Shown: positions 46,258 through 55,440, numbered from the stretch's first letter. The stretch: 64,000 nucleotides of DNA from Cryptosporangium minutisporangium (GCF_039536245.1 NZ_BAAAYN010000017.1:247801-311800); one strand, 5' to 3'. A program made the numbers and translations. The notes: generated by a model from the sequence alone, not told the origin.

Positions 46258-46839
46258 TCATCCGGCGCCGTAAACCTCAGGCTTCAACACCCCGACAAAC
46301 GGCAAACCGCGGTACTGCTCGGAGTAATCGAGGCCATATCCGACGACGAATTCGTTCGGGATGTCGAAGCCGACGTAGGGCACCTCCACCGGCACCTTGA
46401 CCGCATCCGGCTTGCGGAGCAGCGCGACGACCTGGACCGAGGCCGGGTTCCGGCTGGCCAGGTTCCGCAGTAGCCAGGAGAGCGTCAGCCCGGAGTCGAT
46501 GATGTCCTCGACGACCAGGACGTGCCGGCCGGCGATGTCCCGGTCGAGGTCCTTCAGGATCCGCACCACGCCCGACGACGTCGTCGAGGATCCGTACGAG
46601 GAGACCGCCATGAACTCGACCTCGGTCGGGTGCTGCAGCTCCCTGGCGAAGTCGGCCATGAAGACGAACGCACCCTTGAGCACGCCGACCAGGAGCAGCG
46701 GGCTAGTCGCGTCGGCGTCGTAGTCGGCCTCGACCTTCCGGGCCAGCTCCGCGATCTTGTCTTTGATGTCGGTGGCCGAGACGACCACGCGCTCGATGTC
46801 GGCCGCGTACGGGCCGGAGTTCTGCAACTGGCTCGTCAC
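46258..46839 (-). CDS. hpt: Hypoxanthine phosphoribosyltransferase
   Basis: Hpt salvages hypoxanthine (and guanine) with PRPP. The 193-residue protein has the flexible-loop [11 protein letters not shown], the PRPP motif [19 protein letters not shown](D) and the base-binding [18 protein letters not shown]. It lies between tilS and ftsH, an order conserved in Gram-positive bacteria. A weak stem (GGTCAC/GTGACC) follows the stop codon. Confidence 0.97.
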   Translation of the reverse strand: MTSQLQNSGPYAADIERVVVSATDIKDKIAELARKVEADYDADATSPLLLVGVLKGAFVFMADFARELQHPTEVEFMAVSSYGSSTTSSGVVRILKDLDRDIAGRHVLVVEDIIDSGLTLSWLLRNLASRNPASVQVVALLRKPDAVKVPVEVPYVGFDIPNEFVVGYGLDYSEQYRGLPFVGVLKPEVYGAG

Positions 46840-46884
46840 AGAAGCAGCCTACGGGCGACCCACGACCACTCTGCCCCCAGGGCC

Positions 46885-47919
46885 TCACCTCGGGACAAAC
46901 CGCCTGGCGACGTGACGCGCGACGAGTATCCCGTTGGCTCGCACCACCTCGATGCCCTCGGGGAGGTGGACCGCGCCTTGGCCGCGCCAGCGGGTGACCA
47001 GCGCGTCCAAGGCGTCGACATGGGTCCACGCCAAGGTGCCGGCCGGAGCGCCCTGCTCGATCGCCCACCGCCGCAGCACCCGCCCGCGCAGGGCAGGGTG
47101 GGCGTCCGCCAGAGTTCGCGTGTCGAGCGTGCGATGTCTCCGCGCTGCCAGGAAGTCCCCGTCCGGCACGGCCGGGTCCGGCACCGTCACGCGGACGAGC
47201 AGCTCGGCTGCGAGGTCGTCGAGCAGGTCCGCGTCGGCGCGCAGCAGCGCGGCGCTGCGCGCCAAGCCGGCCATCAGGCCACCCCCGGCGGCCTCCTCCA
47301 GCGCGGGCAATACCGCCCGCACCCGCGACCTGGTGTAACCCGGGTCGACGTTGTGCGGGTCGTGCCAGATCGGCAGCGCTTCGTCCGCGCAGGCCGCGTG
47401 CGTCGTCGCACGGGGAAGCTCCAGCAGCGGACGTCGGTAGACGCCTCGGGCCGGCGCCATTCCGGCCGCCGACCGCGCTCCCGAGCCGCGCGCGAGCCCG
47501 AGCAGCACGGTCTCGGCCTGGTCGTTCGCGGTGTGGCCGAGGAGCACGGCCGCAGCCCCGTGACGGGCCGCCGCGGCGTCCAGGCCTGCGTACCGGGCGT
47601 ACCGGGCCGCCGCCTCCGGCCCACCCCGAGCGCCCACCTCGACCCGGACCGCCTCGCACGGCTCGAACCCCAGCTCGGCCCCCCAGGCGACGACGTCCGC
47701 CGCCCGCTCCGCCGAACCGTCCTGCAGTCCGTGGTCGATCGTCACCAGCCCGGCCCGGAGCCCGGCCCGGGGCGCCTCGAACGCGGTCGCGGCAGCCAAC
47801 GCGGTGGAATCGGGCCCGCCGGAACAGGCCACCAGCACCAGCGAGCCGTTCGGCAGGTCGCGCAGGACGGCCCGTACCGCGACCCGAACCGCGGCAACCG
47901 CCGCCGGCGGTCCGGCCAT
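46885..47919 (-). CDS. tilS: tRNA(Ile)-lysidine synthetase
   Basis: TilS puts lysine on C34 of the tRNA-Ile with a CAU anticodon, an essential step in decoding AUA. The 344-residue protein has the PP-loop ACSGGPDSTALA at 31-42, DHGL, LLGHTANDQAETVL and the NVDPGYTRSRVR segment, followed by a short C-terminal domain; the long E. coli-type tail is missing, as in other actinobacteria. It begins five bases after the metalloprotease gene ends and precedes hpt by 45 bases. Confidence 0.96.
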   Translation of the reverse strand: MAGPPAAVAAVRVAVRAVLRDLPNGSLVLVACSGGPDSTALAAATAFEAPRAGLRAGLVTIDHGLQDGSAERAADVVAWGAELGFEPCEAVRVEVGARGGPEAAARYARYAGLDAAAARHGAAAVLLGHTANDQAETVLLGLARGSGARSAAGMAPARGVYRRPLLELPRATTHAACADEALPIWHDPHNVDPGYTRSRVRAVLPALEEAAGGGLMAGLARSAALLRADADLLDDLAAELLVRVTVPDPAVPDGDFLAARRHRTLDTRTLADAHPALRGRVLRRWAIEQGAPAGTLAWTHVDALDALVTRWRGQGAVHLPEGIEVVRANGILVARHVARRFVPR

Positions 47920-47924
47920 CGGCG

Positions 47925-49022
47925 TTAGTTGGTGGCGGCGGTGGCGCCGTGCACGCGCGCTACCCAGGCGTCCGGGTCGTTGATCTCGGACGCCAGCGGC
48001 AGCGTGCCCGCCGACGTCCAGATCTGGTTGAAGCCGTTCATGCCGACCTTCTCGACGACAGCGGCGACGAACCGCCGCCCCTCGGCGTACTGCCGCATCT
48101 TGACCTCGATGCCCAGCAGCCGGCGCACGAGCTTCTCGATCGGGTTGCGAGCGGCCCGACGGGCGTTGAACCGGGCCCGGATGCCCTCGACGGTCGGCAC
48201 CACGTCCGGGCCGACGCCGTCCATCACGAACTCGGCGTGGCCCTCGACCAGCGTCATCAGCGCGGTCAGCCGGTCCACCACCGCGCGCTGCGCCGGGGTC
48301 TGGACCAGGTCGAGCACCGAAGCCTTCGAGTCCGGGTTGCGGACCGCGTCGGCCAGTGCCGAGATCCCGTTGCGGACGCGGTCGGCGAGCGCCTCCGGGT
48401 CGAGGTCGGTCGCGTCGACGAACGCATTCACCTCCGACAGGAAGTGGTCGCGCAGCCACGGCACCGCGGTGAACTGGGTCCGGTGGGTGACCTCGTGCAG
48501 GCAGACCCAGAGCCGGAAGTCGGTCGGGTCGACGCCGAGCTTGCGCTCGACCTCCACCACGTTCGGCGCGACGAGCAGCAGCCGACCGGGCGCACCGGAG
48601 AACACTTCGTACTGGCCCAGCACCTTGCTGGAGAAGAAGCCGAGGATCGTGCCGACCTGCAGACCGGTGGCCTTGGAGCCGACCGTCTTGACGGCGGTAC
48701 CCATCGCGCCGCTGACCGGCCCGAACGTCTGCGGCTTGGACGCGGAGGCCGCCTGCAGCTTCTCGATCACCGGGTCCATGACGAGCTGCAGACCCTCGAC
48801 GTTCGACCGCACCCAGTCGGTTCGGTCGACGACCTGGACCGGCGGATGGTCGACCTGGGCACTCAACCCGGTGTAGGCGGCGACGTGCTCCTCCGCGACA
48901 TCGGTGAGGCGGCGCAATTCCAGCACCACGTCAGCTGCCTCGGTGACGCTCACCCGCGGGCCACCACCGGTCAGCGTCGCGGCGGTGGAGACCGCCAGAT
49001 CCCAGTCCACCATCTGCGTCAT
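47925..49022 (-). CDS. Zinc-dependent metalloprotease-like protein of the F420-associated family
   Basis: The 365-residue protein has an HExxH zinc motif (HEVTH at 176-180) in WVCLHEVTHRTQF and a downstream EGHAEF at 260-265 that can supply the third ligand. This family is often annotated as coenzyme F420 biosynthesis-associated or as a putative hydrolase in actinobacteria and is usually next to tilS or dacB, as here. The substrate is unknown. Two ATG codons at 49022 and 49013 compete; GAAGAG is nine bases before the second. The lack of a signal peptide suggests a cytosolic place. Confidence 0.88.
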   Translation of the reverse strand: MTQMVDWDLAVSTAATLTGGGPRVSVTEAADVVLELRRLTDVAEEHVAAYTGLSAQVDHPPVQVVDRTDWVRSNVEGLQLVMDPVIEKLQAASASKPQTFGPVSGAMGTAVKTVGSKATGLQVGTILGFFSSKVLGQYEVFSGAPGRLLLVAPNVVEVERKLGVDPTDFRLWVCLHEVTHRTQFTAVPWLRDHFLSEVNAFVDATDLDPEALADRVRNGISALADAVRNPDSKASVLDLVQTPAQRAVVDRLTALMTLVEGHAEFVMDGVGPDVVPTVEGIRARFNARRAARNPIEKLVRRLLGIEVKMRQYAEGRRFVAAVVEKVGMNGFNQIWTSAGTLPLASEINDPDAWVARVHGATAATN

Positions 49023-49137
49023 CTCTTCACGGTACGGGTGAATGGCACGCAGCGCCCACCCACGGCGGTTTCGACCGGATCGACGGCTACGAGCGGTGTG
49101 CCGGGCCGGGCCGCCTGCCCACCGAGAGGGCTGCGGA

Positions 49138-50538
49138 TCATCGGCAGCCGCAGCGGGCCAGCGTCGCCGCGATCTGGTCGAGCGCGTCCTGAGCGCCTTG
49201 CGTCCCACCGTTGGGCACCCCGTTGGCCACCGCCGCGAACGTCAGGATCCGCCCTTCCACGGTCACGGTGAGGCCGGACAGCGAACTCACCCCGGAGAGC
49301 GTTCCGGTCTTGGCGCGGACCAGGCCGACGCCTGCGGTCGCCGAGGCGCCCTCGAAGCGGTCGGCCAGCGTTCCGCTGTACGAGGCCACCGGCAGCCCGG
49401 CCAGCAGCGTTCGCAGCTGCGGATGATCCTTGCCGACCGCTGCGGTCAGCAGCGACGTCAGCAGGTTGGGCGTCAGGCGGTTGAGTCGGGAGAGCCCGCT
49501 GCCGTCCCGCAGCCCGAACCCGGCGGTGTCGATGCCGGCCTCGAAGAGCACCGCCTGCACCGCCTGGGCGCCACCGGCGAACGTCGCCGGAAGCCCTTTC
49601 TTGACCGCCACCAGCCGCAACATCGACTCGGCGATGACGTTGTCGGACTCGGTCAGCATCGCGTCGACGACGTGCGAGAGCGGCGGCGACTTCAGCTCGG
49701 CCAGTTGCTGGGCACCCTCCGGGGCGGTTCCGCGGACGACCTCGACGCTGCCGGCTCCGAGCAGCGCCGCGAACCGCTGGCCGACGAAGAGATCCGGCGT
49801 CGACGTCCGGGGCGCCTCGTGGTCCGGGGTGGGCTGCACCCGGCCACCGTTGGCGGTGAGCGCGTTCACCGGCGCCGAGTAACCACCGGAGACGATGTCC
49901 GAGTCCCAGCCGGGGCCGATCGGGTCCCCGGTGAACAGGCTGCTGTCGACCACGATCCGGGTGACCTGGGCGCCCTTCAGGGCGGTCCGAACGCTTCCCG
50001 CGAGGGTGTCGAGCCGGGCCGCACCCGGGTAGCTGTGGCGCTCGTCGAAGGCCAGCGTCGGATCGCCGCCCCCGACGAGCACGATCTCGCCCGGCGTCGA
50101 GCCCTGCACGACGCGGGTCGTCAGCCGATGCGACGGTCCGTAGGCCAGCAGGACCCCGGCGGCTGTGACGGTCTTGGTTGTCGAGGCCGGAGTGACCGGT
50201 GTGTCTGCATTTCTGCTGAACAGCGTCGTCCCGTTTTCCGCGTCCCGTACCGACACGGCTACGCTGGTTCCGAGCCGGCGGTCAGTGAGCAGGCTGGTGA
50301 GCGCAGCGGTGAGTCCCGCCTCGGTGGGCGGCTCGGCAGAGTCGTCGTCGGGGCTGAGCACCGCTGGTGGATCGGTGAAGACCGGTCCCGCGGCGACGGC
50401 GGGGATCAGCACCCCGACGCGGCCGTCGTCCACCTCGCTCGCCCCGCCGCGCACGAACCAAAGCAGGTCCGTGATCAGCACGGCGGCGAGGACCCAGCAG
50501 AGGGTGAGCCACAGCACAGGGTGGCGGCCGTTCTGCAT
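49138..50538 (-). CDS. dacB: D-alanyl-D-alanine carboxypeptidase/endopeptidase (PBP4, DacB type)
   Basis: The enzyme trims or cuts peptidoglycan peptides outside the membrane. The 466-residue protein has a membrane anchor at about 8-28, the active-site Ser119-Thr-Thr-Lys122, the SDN motif (298-300) and KTG (410-412). A long insert between the first two motifs is typical of class C low-molecular-weight PBPs. The ATG at 50538 has GGGGAGG very close (spacing only about two to three bases), so the GTG at 50574 remains possible. It is divergent from ppa. Confidence 0.93.
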   Translation of the reverse strand: MQNGRHPVLWLTLCWVLAAVLITDLLWFVRGGASEVDDGRVGVLIPAVAAGPVFTDPPAVLSPDDDSAEPPTEAGLTAALTSLLTDRRLGTSVAVSVRDAENGTTLFSRNADTPVTPASTTKTVTAAGVLLAYGPSHRLTTRVVQGSTPGEIVLVGGGDPTLAFDERHSYPGAARLDTLAGSVRTALKGAQVTRIVVDSSLFTGDPIGPGWDSDIVSGGYSAPVNALTANGGRVQPTPDHEAPRTSTPDLFVGQRFAALLGAGSVEVVRGTAPEGAQQLAELKSPPLSHVVDAMLTESDNVIAESMLRLVAVKKGLPATFAGGAQAVQAVLFEAGIDTAGFGLRDGSGLSRLNRLTPNLLTSLLTAAVGKDHPQLRTLLAGLPVASYSGTLADRFEGASATAGVGLVRAKTGTLSGVSSLSGLTVTVEGRILTFAAVANGVPNGGTQGAQDALDQIAATLARCGCR

Positions 50539-50613
50539 ATCCTCCCCAAGGGCTGTTTCCGACCTGCGAGACACTAGCCGTAATCAGTGCCCGACCCGGT
50601 GAGGAGCCCATCC

Positions 50614-51141
50614 GTGGAGTTCGACGTCACGATCGAGATCCCGAAGGGTCAGCGCAACAAATACGAAGTCGACCACGAGACCGGGCGGATTCGCCTGGAC
50701 CGGATCCTCTTCACCGCGACCCAGTACCCGGCCGACTACGGGTTCATCGAGGAGACGCTCGGTCAGGACGGCGACCCGTTGGACGCCCTGGTCCTGCTGC
50801 AGGAGCCGACGTTCCCGGGGTGCCTGATCCGCGCCCGCGCGATCGGCATGTTCCGGATGAAGGACGAGAAGGGCCCGGACGACAAGGTCCTCTGCGTCCA
50901 CGCGAACGACCCGCGGCAGGAGCACCTGCGCGACATCCACCACCTGCCGGAGTTCGACCGGCTCGAGATCCAGCACTTCTTCACGGTGTACAAGGACCTC
51001 GAGCCCGGGAAATCCGTCGAGGGCGCGCAGTGGGTCGGCCGGGCCGAGGCCGAGCTCGAGATCGAGCGCTCCCGCAAGCGTGCCGTCGAGGCGCACGGCG
51101 ACTTCACCGGCACCGGCGACGCCCACCCGCCCTCTGAGTGA
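50614..51141 (+). CDS. ppa: Inorganic pyrophosphatase
   Basis: Ppa hydrolyses pyrophosphate and so drives biosynthesis. The 175-residue family I enzyme has [13 protein letters not shown] near 8-20, the active-site [22 protein letters not shown] with its Asp cluster, and [11 protein letters not shown]. The GTG at 50614 follows GAGGAG with seven bases between; a GTG/ATG-like start at 50587 is not supported. It ends with an acidic tail as usual in actinobacteria. Confidence 0.97.
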   Translation: MEFDVTIEIPKGQRNKYEVDHETGRIRLDRILFTATQYPADYGFIEETLGQDGDPLDALVLLQEPTFPGCLIRARAIGMFRMKDEKGPDDKVLCVHANDPRQEHLRDIHHLPEFDRLEIQHFFTVYKDLEPGKSVEGAQWVGRAEAELEIERSRKRAVEAHGDFTGTGDAHPPSE

Positions 51142-51215
51142 GCAACCGCCCGGCGAACCGATACGCCTTTCCGGGGTAGCGCTCGTACTCACGTGAACAT
51201 TGGGATGATGCCCCG

Positions 51216-51740
51216 GTGAGTGGGATCGACGGGGTGGCAGCGGTACGACCGGCCGCCGACGAGGAGCTGGCGGGCCTCGGCGAGGTCGAGAAGGCCTCCG
51301 AGGCACCGTTCATCGAGGCGGGCATGATCCTGCCCGCCGAGTACTCGACAGCTGACCAGCTGCGGAAATGCGCTGTCGTGCTGGTGGCGCCAGGCCCATC
51401 GGGGACTCCGGTGGGCTTCGCGTCGGTGGACGTCGTCGACGGCGCGGCGCACCTGTCCCAGCTGTCGGTGGACGCGGCCTACGGACGGCAAGGGCTCGGA
51501 CGCGGCCTCCTGGCGGCGGTGATCGGCTGGGCACGGCGCAACGGGTTACCCGCGGTGACGCTGACGACCTACCGGGACGTCGCGTGGAACGGCCCGTTCT
51601 ATCGGCGGTACGGGTTCGTCGACCTGGACGACGCCGACCTGACCCCCGGCCTGCGCGACATCCGCGATCACGAGATCGGGATGGGCCTCGACGAGTTCGG
51701 CCCTCGAGTAGCCATGCGCCGCCCCCTCCGCGCAGCCTGA
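51216..51740 (+). CDS. GNAT-family N-acetyltransferase
   Basis: The 174-residue protein has the GNAT fold with the acetyl-CoA loop in LSVDAAYGRQGLGRGLL (motif A) and a following motif B (AWNGPFYRRYGFVDL). The acceptor is unknown. It lies 74 bases after ppa with its own GTG start and is followed within ten bases by a palindromic repeat, so it may be a separate transcript. Confidence 0.92.
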   Translation: MSGIDGVAAVRPAADEELAGLGEVEKASEAPFIEAGMILPAEYSTADQLRKCAVVLVAPGPSGTPVGFASVDVVDGAAHLSQLSVDAAYGRQGLGRGLLAAVIGWARRNGLPAVTLTTYRDVAWNGPFYRRYGFVDLDDADLTPGLRDIRDHEIGMGLDEFGPRVAMRRPLRAA

Positions 51741-51746
51741 CGCCGA

Positions 51747-51803
51747 TTCACGCCGAATCCGTCTCCACGGGAGCCGTGCAGACGGATTCGGCGTAACTGC
51801 GCG
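51747..51803. repeat. Palindromic intergenic repeat, family B copy 2
   Basis: Arms CACGCCGAATCCGTCTCCACGG and CCGTGCAGACGGATTCGGCGT are nearly perfect and enclose a short loop; the copy ends TAACTGCGCG, as copy 1 does. It starts seven bases after the GNAT stop codon. Confidence 0.85.
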
Positions 51804-51861
51804 CGGACCCTGCCTGTGGACAGCGGGCGGCAGGTCCCGGAGCGCCGCCAGGCTGGAGCGC

Positions 51862-52752
51862 ATGGGGAAGCGCCGGCCACATCGGCCCGAAGAACTGCTG
51901 GGGCGTCCGTTCCGTGGCTCCACCGCGATCCGCCGGGGCCTGATCACCGCTGACCAGCTCGGTGGGCGAAGTTGGCGGCGGATCCATCACGACGTCTACG
52001 TCGACGCGACCTTGCCCGTCGACCATCTGCTGCGGTGCCAGGCAGCGAGCCTCATCCTCCCCGCGGGGGCAGCCCTGTCCGGACGCTCGGCGGCCTGCGT
52101 CGAAGGCCTGCCGATCGCCGACGATCGCGCGCCGGTATCCGTGCTGGTTCCACCCGGCACTCGGTTCGCACACCAGGGCTGTGCGACGCGGCAGGTGTTC
52201 CTGCCACCGACGCACATCCGACCCGGGAACCCGCCGGTGCGTCCACCGGTCACCATTCCGCAGCGGACCGCCTGGGAGATCGCCCGCGAGCCCGACCTGG
52301 TCGAGGCGGTGGCCGCAGTCGACTACCTGCTGCACCGGAACTACCTACGCACCGGAGCGATGGACGCATGGGTCGCGGCGCATCCCCGGGCTCGAGCAGC
52401 CACGGTGATCGCGCTCGCCGACGGGCGAGCCGAATCCCTGCCGGAGTCCCGCGTCCGGATCCGGCTGAAGCTCGCCGGGCTACCCGAGGCGGTACCCCAG
52501 CACGAGATCTGGTCGGGGCGGACGTTCGTGGCGCGGGTGGACCTGGCGTGGCCCGCGGCGAAGGTGGCGTTGGAGTACGACGGTGCCCACCACGCCGAGT
52601 ACGGTCAGTTCGCGCGCGACCGGGCCCGTCTCAACCGCCTGGTCGAGGCGGGCTGGACGGTGATCCACATGACGGCCGCGGACCTGCGCGAGCCCATCCT
52701 CTTCGGCCAGATCGTCGACCAGCTCCGAGCCGCGCTCGGCCCTCGACGCTGA
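51862..52752 (+). CDS. DUF559-type nuclease-like protein with AbiEi-like N-terminus
   Basis: The 296-residue protein has a winged-helix-like N-terminal part (RRGLITADQLG near 24-34, then a YVDATL segment typical of AbiEi-like regulators) and a C-terminal PD-(D/E)xK-type fold: ESLPESRVR, ARVDLAWP with the metal-binding Asp, and VALEYDGAHH, then RDRARLNRLVEAGWTVIHMT. Similar proteins are scattered in actinobacteria with no proven role; restriction or toxin-antitoxin links are often proposed. It lies alone between two copies of palindromic repeat family B. Confidence 0.8.
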   Translation: MGKRRPHRPEELLGRPFRGSTAIRRGLITADQLGGRSWRRIHHDVYVDATLPVDHLLRCQAASLILPAGAALSGRSAACVEGLPIADDRAPVSVLVPPGTRFAHQGCATRQVFLPPTHIRPGNPPVRPPVTIPQRTAWEIAREPDLVEAVAAVDYLLHRNYLRTGAMDAWVAAHPRARAATVIALADGRAESLPESRVRIRLKLAGLPEAVPQHEIWSGRTFVARVDLAWPAAKVALEYDGAHHAEYGQFARDRARLNRLVEAGWTVIHMTAADLREPILFGQIVDQLRAALGPRR

Positions 52753-52823
52753 CGCGCGCCCAGATACGTCGAATCCGTCTCCACGCGAGCCGTGGAGACG
52801 GATTCGACGAGAATTCGCGCGTC
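52751..52823. repeat. Palindromic intergenic repeat, family B copy 3
   Basis: Inner arms CGAATCCGTCTCCACG and CGTGGAGACGGATTCG are perfect; outer arms GACGCGCG and CGCGCGTC also match. It touches the stop codons of the DUF559 gene on one side and the SDR gene on the other, so it fits a bidirectional terminator. Confidence 0.85.
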
Positions 52824-53580
52824 AGGCCGAGAAGGTCGCGCCCAGCGCGGCGCCGCCGTCCACCACGAACAGGCCGCCGGTCACCCAGGAGGCCGCGTCG
52901 CTGGCCAGGAACAGCGCCGCGTTCGCGATGTCGTTCGGCTGCCCGAGCCGCTGCATCGGCCACGGGTACTTGGCGTCCTCGCCGGCCCCCTCCCAGAGCG
53001 CCCGCGCGAAGTCGGTCTTCACCAGGCCCGGCGCCAGCACGTTCACCCGGACGTTCGGCCCGACCTCGGTGGCCAGCTGCTGCGACAGGAAGATCAGTGC
53101 CGACTTCGTGATGCCGTAGATCGCCAGCGGCCCACCCGCCCGCAACCCGTCGATGCTCGACACGTTGATGACCGAGCCGCCGTGCTCCTTCATCCACCCG
53201 CGGTACGCGGCCTGCGTCCAGACCAGCGGCCCGCGCAGGTTGACCTCGAACGTCTTGTCCCACGCGGGGATCTCGGCGTCGATGACCGGCCCCATGTACG
53301 GGTTGGTCGCGGCGTTGTTCACCAGGACGTCGAGCCGGCCGAACTTCTCCAGCGTCTCGGCGACGACCCGCTCGGCGTCCTCGGCCTTACCGGCGTGTGC
53401 GGCGATCGCGTGCACGCGGTCCTCGCCGATCTCGGCGACGGCCTTGTCCAGCCCCTCCACCTTGCGGGCGGTAAGCACGACCTTCGCGCCGGCGTCGGCG
53501 TAGGTCTTGGCGATCGCGGCGCCGATGCCGCGCGAGGCGCCGGTGACGACGGCCACGCGCCCTTCCAGGTTGATGTCCAC
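52822..53580 (-). CDS. Short-chain dehydrogenase/reductase, classical type
   Basis: The 252-residue enzyme has the cofactor motif TGASRGIG at 13-20, the NNAA motif near 88-91, the catalytic Ser of VSSIDG near 141-142 and Tyr155-x3-Lys159, so it should be active. It resembles 3-ketoacyl reductase and glucose-dehydrogenase-like SDRs. Two more oxidoreductases of the same strand precede it, separated by 1-11 bases, so the three form an operon. Confidence 0.93.
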   Translation of the reverse strand: MDINLEGRVAVVTGASRGIGAAIAKTYADAGAKVVLTARKVEGLDKAVAEIGEDRVHAIAAHAGKAEDAERVVAETLEKFGRLDVLVNNAATNPYMGPVIDAEIPAWDKTFEVNLRGPLVWTQAAYRGWMKEHGGSVINVSSIDGLRAGGPLAIYGITKSALIFLSQQLATEVGPNVRVNVLAPGLVKTDFARALWEGAGEDAKYPWPMQRLGQPNDIANAALFLASDAASWVTGGLFVVDGGAALGATFSA

Positions 53581-53591
53581 TCAGGCTCCTA

Positions 53592-54551
53592 TCAGCGGGA
53601 CGGGTCGAGAACGAGCTTGCCGACGGTGTTACGGGACCGCAGTGCTTCGTGCGCGCGGCGGGCCTCGGAGAGTGCGTACTCCCCACCGGGTACAGCGCGC
53701 AGGGTGCCATCGAGAACCATGCCGAACAGCTCGGCGATGGCCGGCCGCAGCACGTCGCCGGGGAGCAGGAACGCGTGCGCGAGCCACATGCCGGCCACGG
53801 TCGTGGAGTGCGAGAGCAGACTCGCGGGCTTGATCGGGCTGGGCTGCTCACGGCTGGCCATGCCGTAGAAGGCCAGCCGACCGAACGGTGCCAGCGCGGC
53901 CACGCTCTGGTCGGTGATGCGCCCACCGGTCATGTCGAGCACGATGTCGACGCGCTTCCCGCCGTTGGCCTCCCGGAGGGCCGTGGTCATGTTCTCCGCC
54001 CGGGAGTCGACCGCGACGTCCGCACCGAGCTCGAGCGCGAGCTTGCGCTTTTCCTCGCTGGACGCCGTGGCGATCACGCGTCCGGCGCCCCAGGCCTTGG
54101 CGAGCTGGACCGCCAGCGACCCCACCCCACCGGCCGCCGCGTGCACCACCACGGTCTCGCCGGGGGCCAGCGGCGCCGAACGACGCAGCAACAGCCACGC
54201 GGACGCACCCTGGACGACCATCGCCAGCGCGGTCGTGTCGTCGATCCCGTCCGGGACGTCGAACGAGAGCCCCGGCTCGATCAGCGCCTTCTGGGCGTAA
54301 CCACCGCCACCGGCGAGCAGCGAGACGACCCGGCGGCCGTCCGACGTCCGCCCGACGACCTCGGCGCCCGGTATCAGCGGCAACGTCGCCGCGGCGAGGT
54401 AGGAGTTCTCGGCCTGGTGGGTGTCGGCGAAGTTGACGCCCGCCCGGTCGACGTCCAGCACGACCTGCGTACCGGTCGCCACGGGGTCGGGCAGATCGGT
54501 CGGGACCAGCACCTCCGGCCCACCGAACGACGTGATCTGAATTGCGCGCAT
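53592..54551 (-). CDS. NADPH:quinone oxidoreductase (zinc-independent MDR family)
   Basis: The 319-residue protein has the quinone-reductase opening (MRAIQITSFGGPEVL) and a Rossmann domain with AAAGGVGSLAVQLAK; it has no zinc-binding cysteines. It probably reduces quinones or activated alkenes such as acrylyl or enoyl groups. The start ATG is one base from the end of the next SDR, and the set is divergent from an acyl-CoA dehydrogenase, which suggests a shared pathway. Confidence 0.93.
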   Translation of the reverse strand: MRAIQITSFGGPEVLVPTDLPDPVATGTQVVLDVDRAGVNFADTHQAENSYLAAATLPLIPGAEVVGRTSDGRRVVSLLAGGGGYAQKALIEPGLSFDVPDGIDDTTALAMVVQGASAWLLLRRSAPLAPGETVVVHAAAGGVGSLAVQLAKAWGAGRVIATASSEEKRKLALELGADVAVDSRAENMTTALREANGGKRVDIVLDMTGGRITDQSVAALAPFGRLAFYGMASREQPSPIKPASLLSHSTTVAGMWLAHAFLLPGDVLRPAIAELFGMVLDGTLRAVPGGEYALSEARRAHEALRSRNTVGKLVLDPSR

Positions 54552-54552
54552 C

Positions 54553-55347
54553 TCAGTTCTCCCGGAAGGCAGTGATCTGGACGGACGGGTCTGCGGACGG
54601 CGCCTTGTCCCCGGCTTCCGTTCGCGGACCGGGGACGTTCCGGAAGGCGAACGGCTCGGCCGGGCGGCCGACCTGCACGTACCAGGCCTCCCCGGTACCG
54701 GAGCCGGCCAGGATCGCGTCGAACGCCGCGACGACGTCGGAGACCTCCAGCAGCGGGACCCCGGATCCCACCAGCACGTCCCGGACGTCCTTGATGATCG
54801 CGGTCTCGGCGAACGACGGGCAGAGCGCGTTCACCCGGATGCCCGCCGGCGCGTACAGCGGCCCCAGCGCTCGGACCAACCCCACGACGGCGGCCTTGTT
54901 GGCACCGTAGATCGGGTCGAACGGCACGGCGGTCAGACCGGCGAGGCTCGCCGTCGCGACGATGTTGCCCCCGCCGCGCGCCTTCAACGCCGGAAGCGCC
55001 GCGTGCACGCCGTAGACCACGCCGTCCAGGTTGATCGACATCACCCGGCGGTAGGCCTCCGGCGTGAACCCCTCTTCGAGGCCGAAGCCGGTGGCCACAC
55101 CGGCGTTGAGAAACGCCAGGTCGAGACCGCCGAACTCGGCGACGGCGGCTTCGACAGCCGCCAGGCTGTCGGCAGGCTCCCGTACGTCGCACCGCCGGAA
55201 GACGCCGCCGACCTCGGCCGCGACCGCCTCACCGCCGGACACGTCGACGTCGGTGACGAGCACTCGGTACCCCTGCGACGCCAGCCGACGCGATACTGCG
55301 GCACCTATACCGCTGGCCCCGCCGGTCACCCAGGCTGCCTTAGCCAT
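54553..55347 (-). CDS. Short-chain dehydrogenase/reductase
   Basis: The 264-residue enzyme has TGGASGIG at 8-15, the NAG motif near 81-83 and the catalytic Ser134, Tyr147 and Lys151, with an extended C-terminus of about 35 residues. The ATG at 55347 has AAAGGAGG upstream; an in-frame ORF start at 55380 is rejected. It heads the oxidoreductase operon and faces the acyl-CoA dehydrogenase gene across 93 bases. Confidence 0.92.
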   Translation of the reverse strand: MAKAAWVTGGASGIGAAVSRRLASQGYRVLVTDVDVSGGEAVAAEVGGVFRRCDVREPADSLAAVEAAVAEFGGLDLAFLNAGVATGFGLEEGFTPEAYRRVMSINLDGVVYGVHAALPALKARGGGNIVATASLAGLTAVPFDPIYGANKAAVVGLVRALGPLYAPAGIRVNALCPSFAETAIIKDVRDVLVGSGVPLLEVSDVVAAFDAILAGSGTGEAWYVQVGRPAEPFAFRNVPGPRTEAGDKAPSADPSVQITAFREN

Positions 55348-55381
55348 CCGAACCTCCTTTGGTCGGCGTCCTCTACTCAAC

Positions 55382-55399
55382 TTACTGACTCGTCGGTTA
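55382..55399. promoter_or_regulatory. Imperfect palindrome, candidate TetR operator
   Basis: TTACTGAC-TC-GTCGGTTA forms a dyad with two mismatches in the 93-base gap between the SDR operon and the acyl-CoA dehydrogenase. The form TTACTGAC..GTCAGTAA is common among TetR sites. The TetR gene directly after the dehydrogenase is the likely partner. Confidence 0.5.
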
Positions 55400-55440
55400 C
55401 TTTAGGCATATTCAGTGAGACACACCTCGGGAGGACTTCG

